From assembly GCA_021821235.1 (NCBI GenBank), contig JAKACS010000306.1, positions 1 through 5,130 on the forward strand: a DNA stretch of 5,130 nt, given 5' to 3'. Source of the stretch: Bacillota bacterium (GTDB taxonomy: Bacteria > Bacillota > Bacilli > Bacillales_B > DSM-18226). Within the stretch, counting starts at the first letter, position 1. Each line of letters starts with the position of its first letter. Shown here piece after piece: positions 5,111 through 5,130 of the stretch. A model generated the notes under the pieces. The model was given only the letters and a program-made list of their open reading frames with translations, was not told the origin of the DNA and ran no database searches. The position numbers were made by a program, and so were the translations under genes.

Positions 5111-5130
5111 AACTCGTAAATAAATAGTTG

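Overview
The window looks like a chromosomal segment of a low-GC Firmicute, most likely Bacillaceae. It is AT-rich, has strong AGGAGG-type ribosome binding sites, uses a GTG start, and has extended -10 promoters (TGnTAnAAT). Its protein families, an acyl-CoA synthetase, a DUF2157/GDYXXLXY pair, an Lgt-family protein and a TPR protein, are all familiar in Bacillus relatives. No rRNA, tRNA, CRISPR array, intact insertion sequence or phage gene is visible.

Layout. (1) 1-108, minus strand: the first 36 codons of an AMP-forming acyl-CoA synthetase that runs off the left edge. (2) 109-275: a divergent promoter region with a candidate extended -10 for each direction and a perfect 12-bp palindrome between them. 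(3) 276-1869, plus strand: a two-gene, translationally overlapping operon encoding a polytopic DUF2157 membrane protein and a membrane-anchored GDYXXLXY protein. This pairing recurs in bacteria and its function is unknown. (4) 1870-2540: a 671-bp AT-rich stretch without an intact gene. It holds a structured inverted repeat, what looks like the frameshifted remains of a small gene (2113-2372), and a weak terminator candidate for the gene to its right. (5) 2541-3332, minus strand: an Lgt-family membrane protein (prolipoprotein diacylglyceryl transferase fold) in which several residues important for Lgt catalysis are replaced. (6) 3333-3539: a second divergent intergenic region with an inverted repeat, a possible degenerate REP-like segment and a perfect extended -10 promoter. 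(7) 3540-4961, plus strand: a 473-aa soluble protein with two C-terminal TPR units, followed by a clear intrinsic terminator. (8) 5010-5130: no gene, but a compact block of three adjacent hairpins that resembles a dispersed intergenic repeat or a structured RNA.

How the genes relate. The DUF2157 and GDYXXLXY genes are clearly co-expressed and probably work together at the membrane. The other genes appear to be separate transcription units. The most interesting items are the Lgt-like protein with an altered active site and no usual operon partners, and the hairpin block at the right end. I see no evidence of a complete novel multi-gene system.
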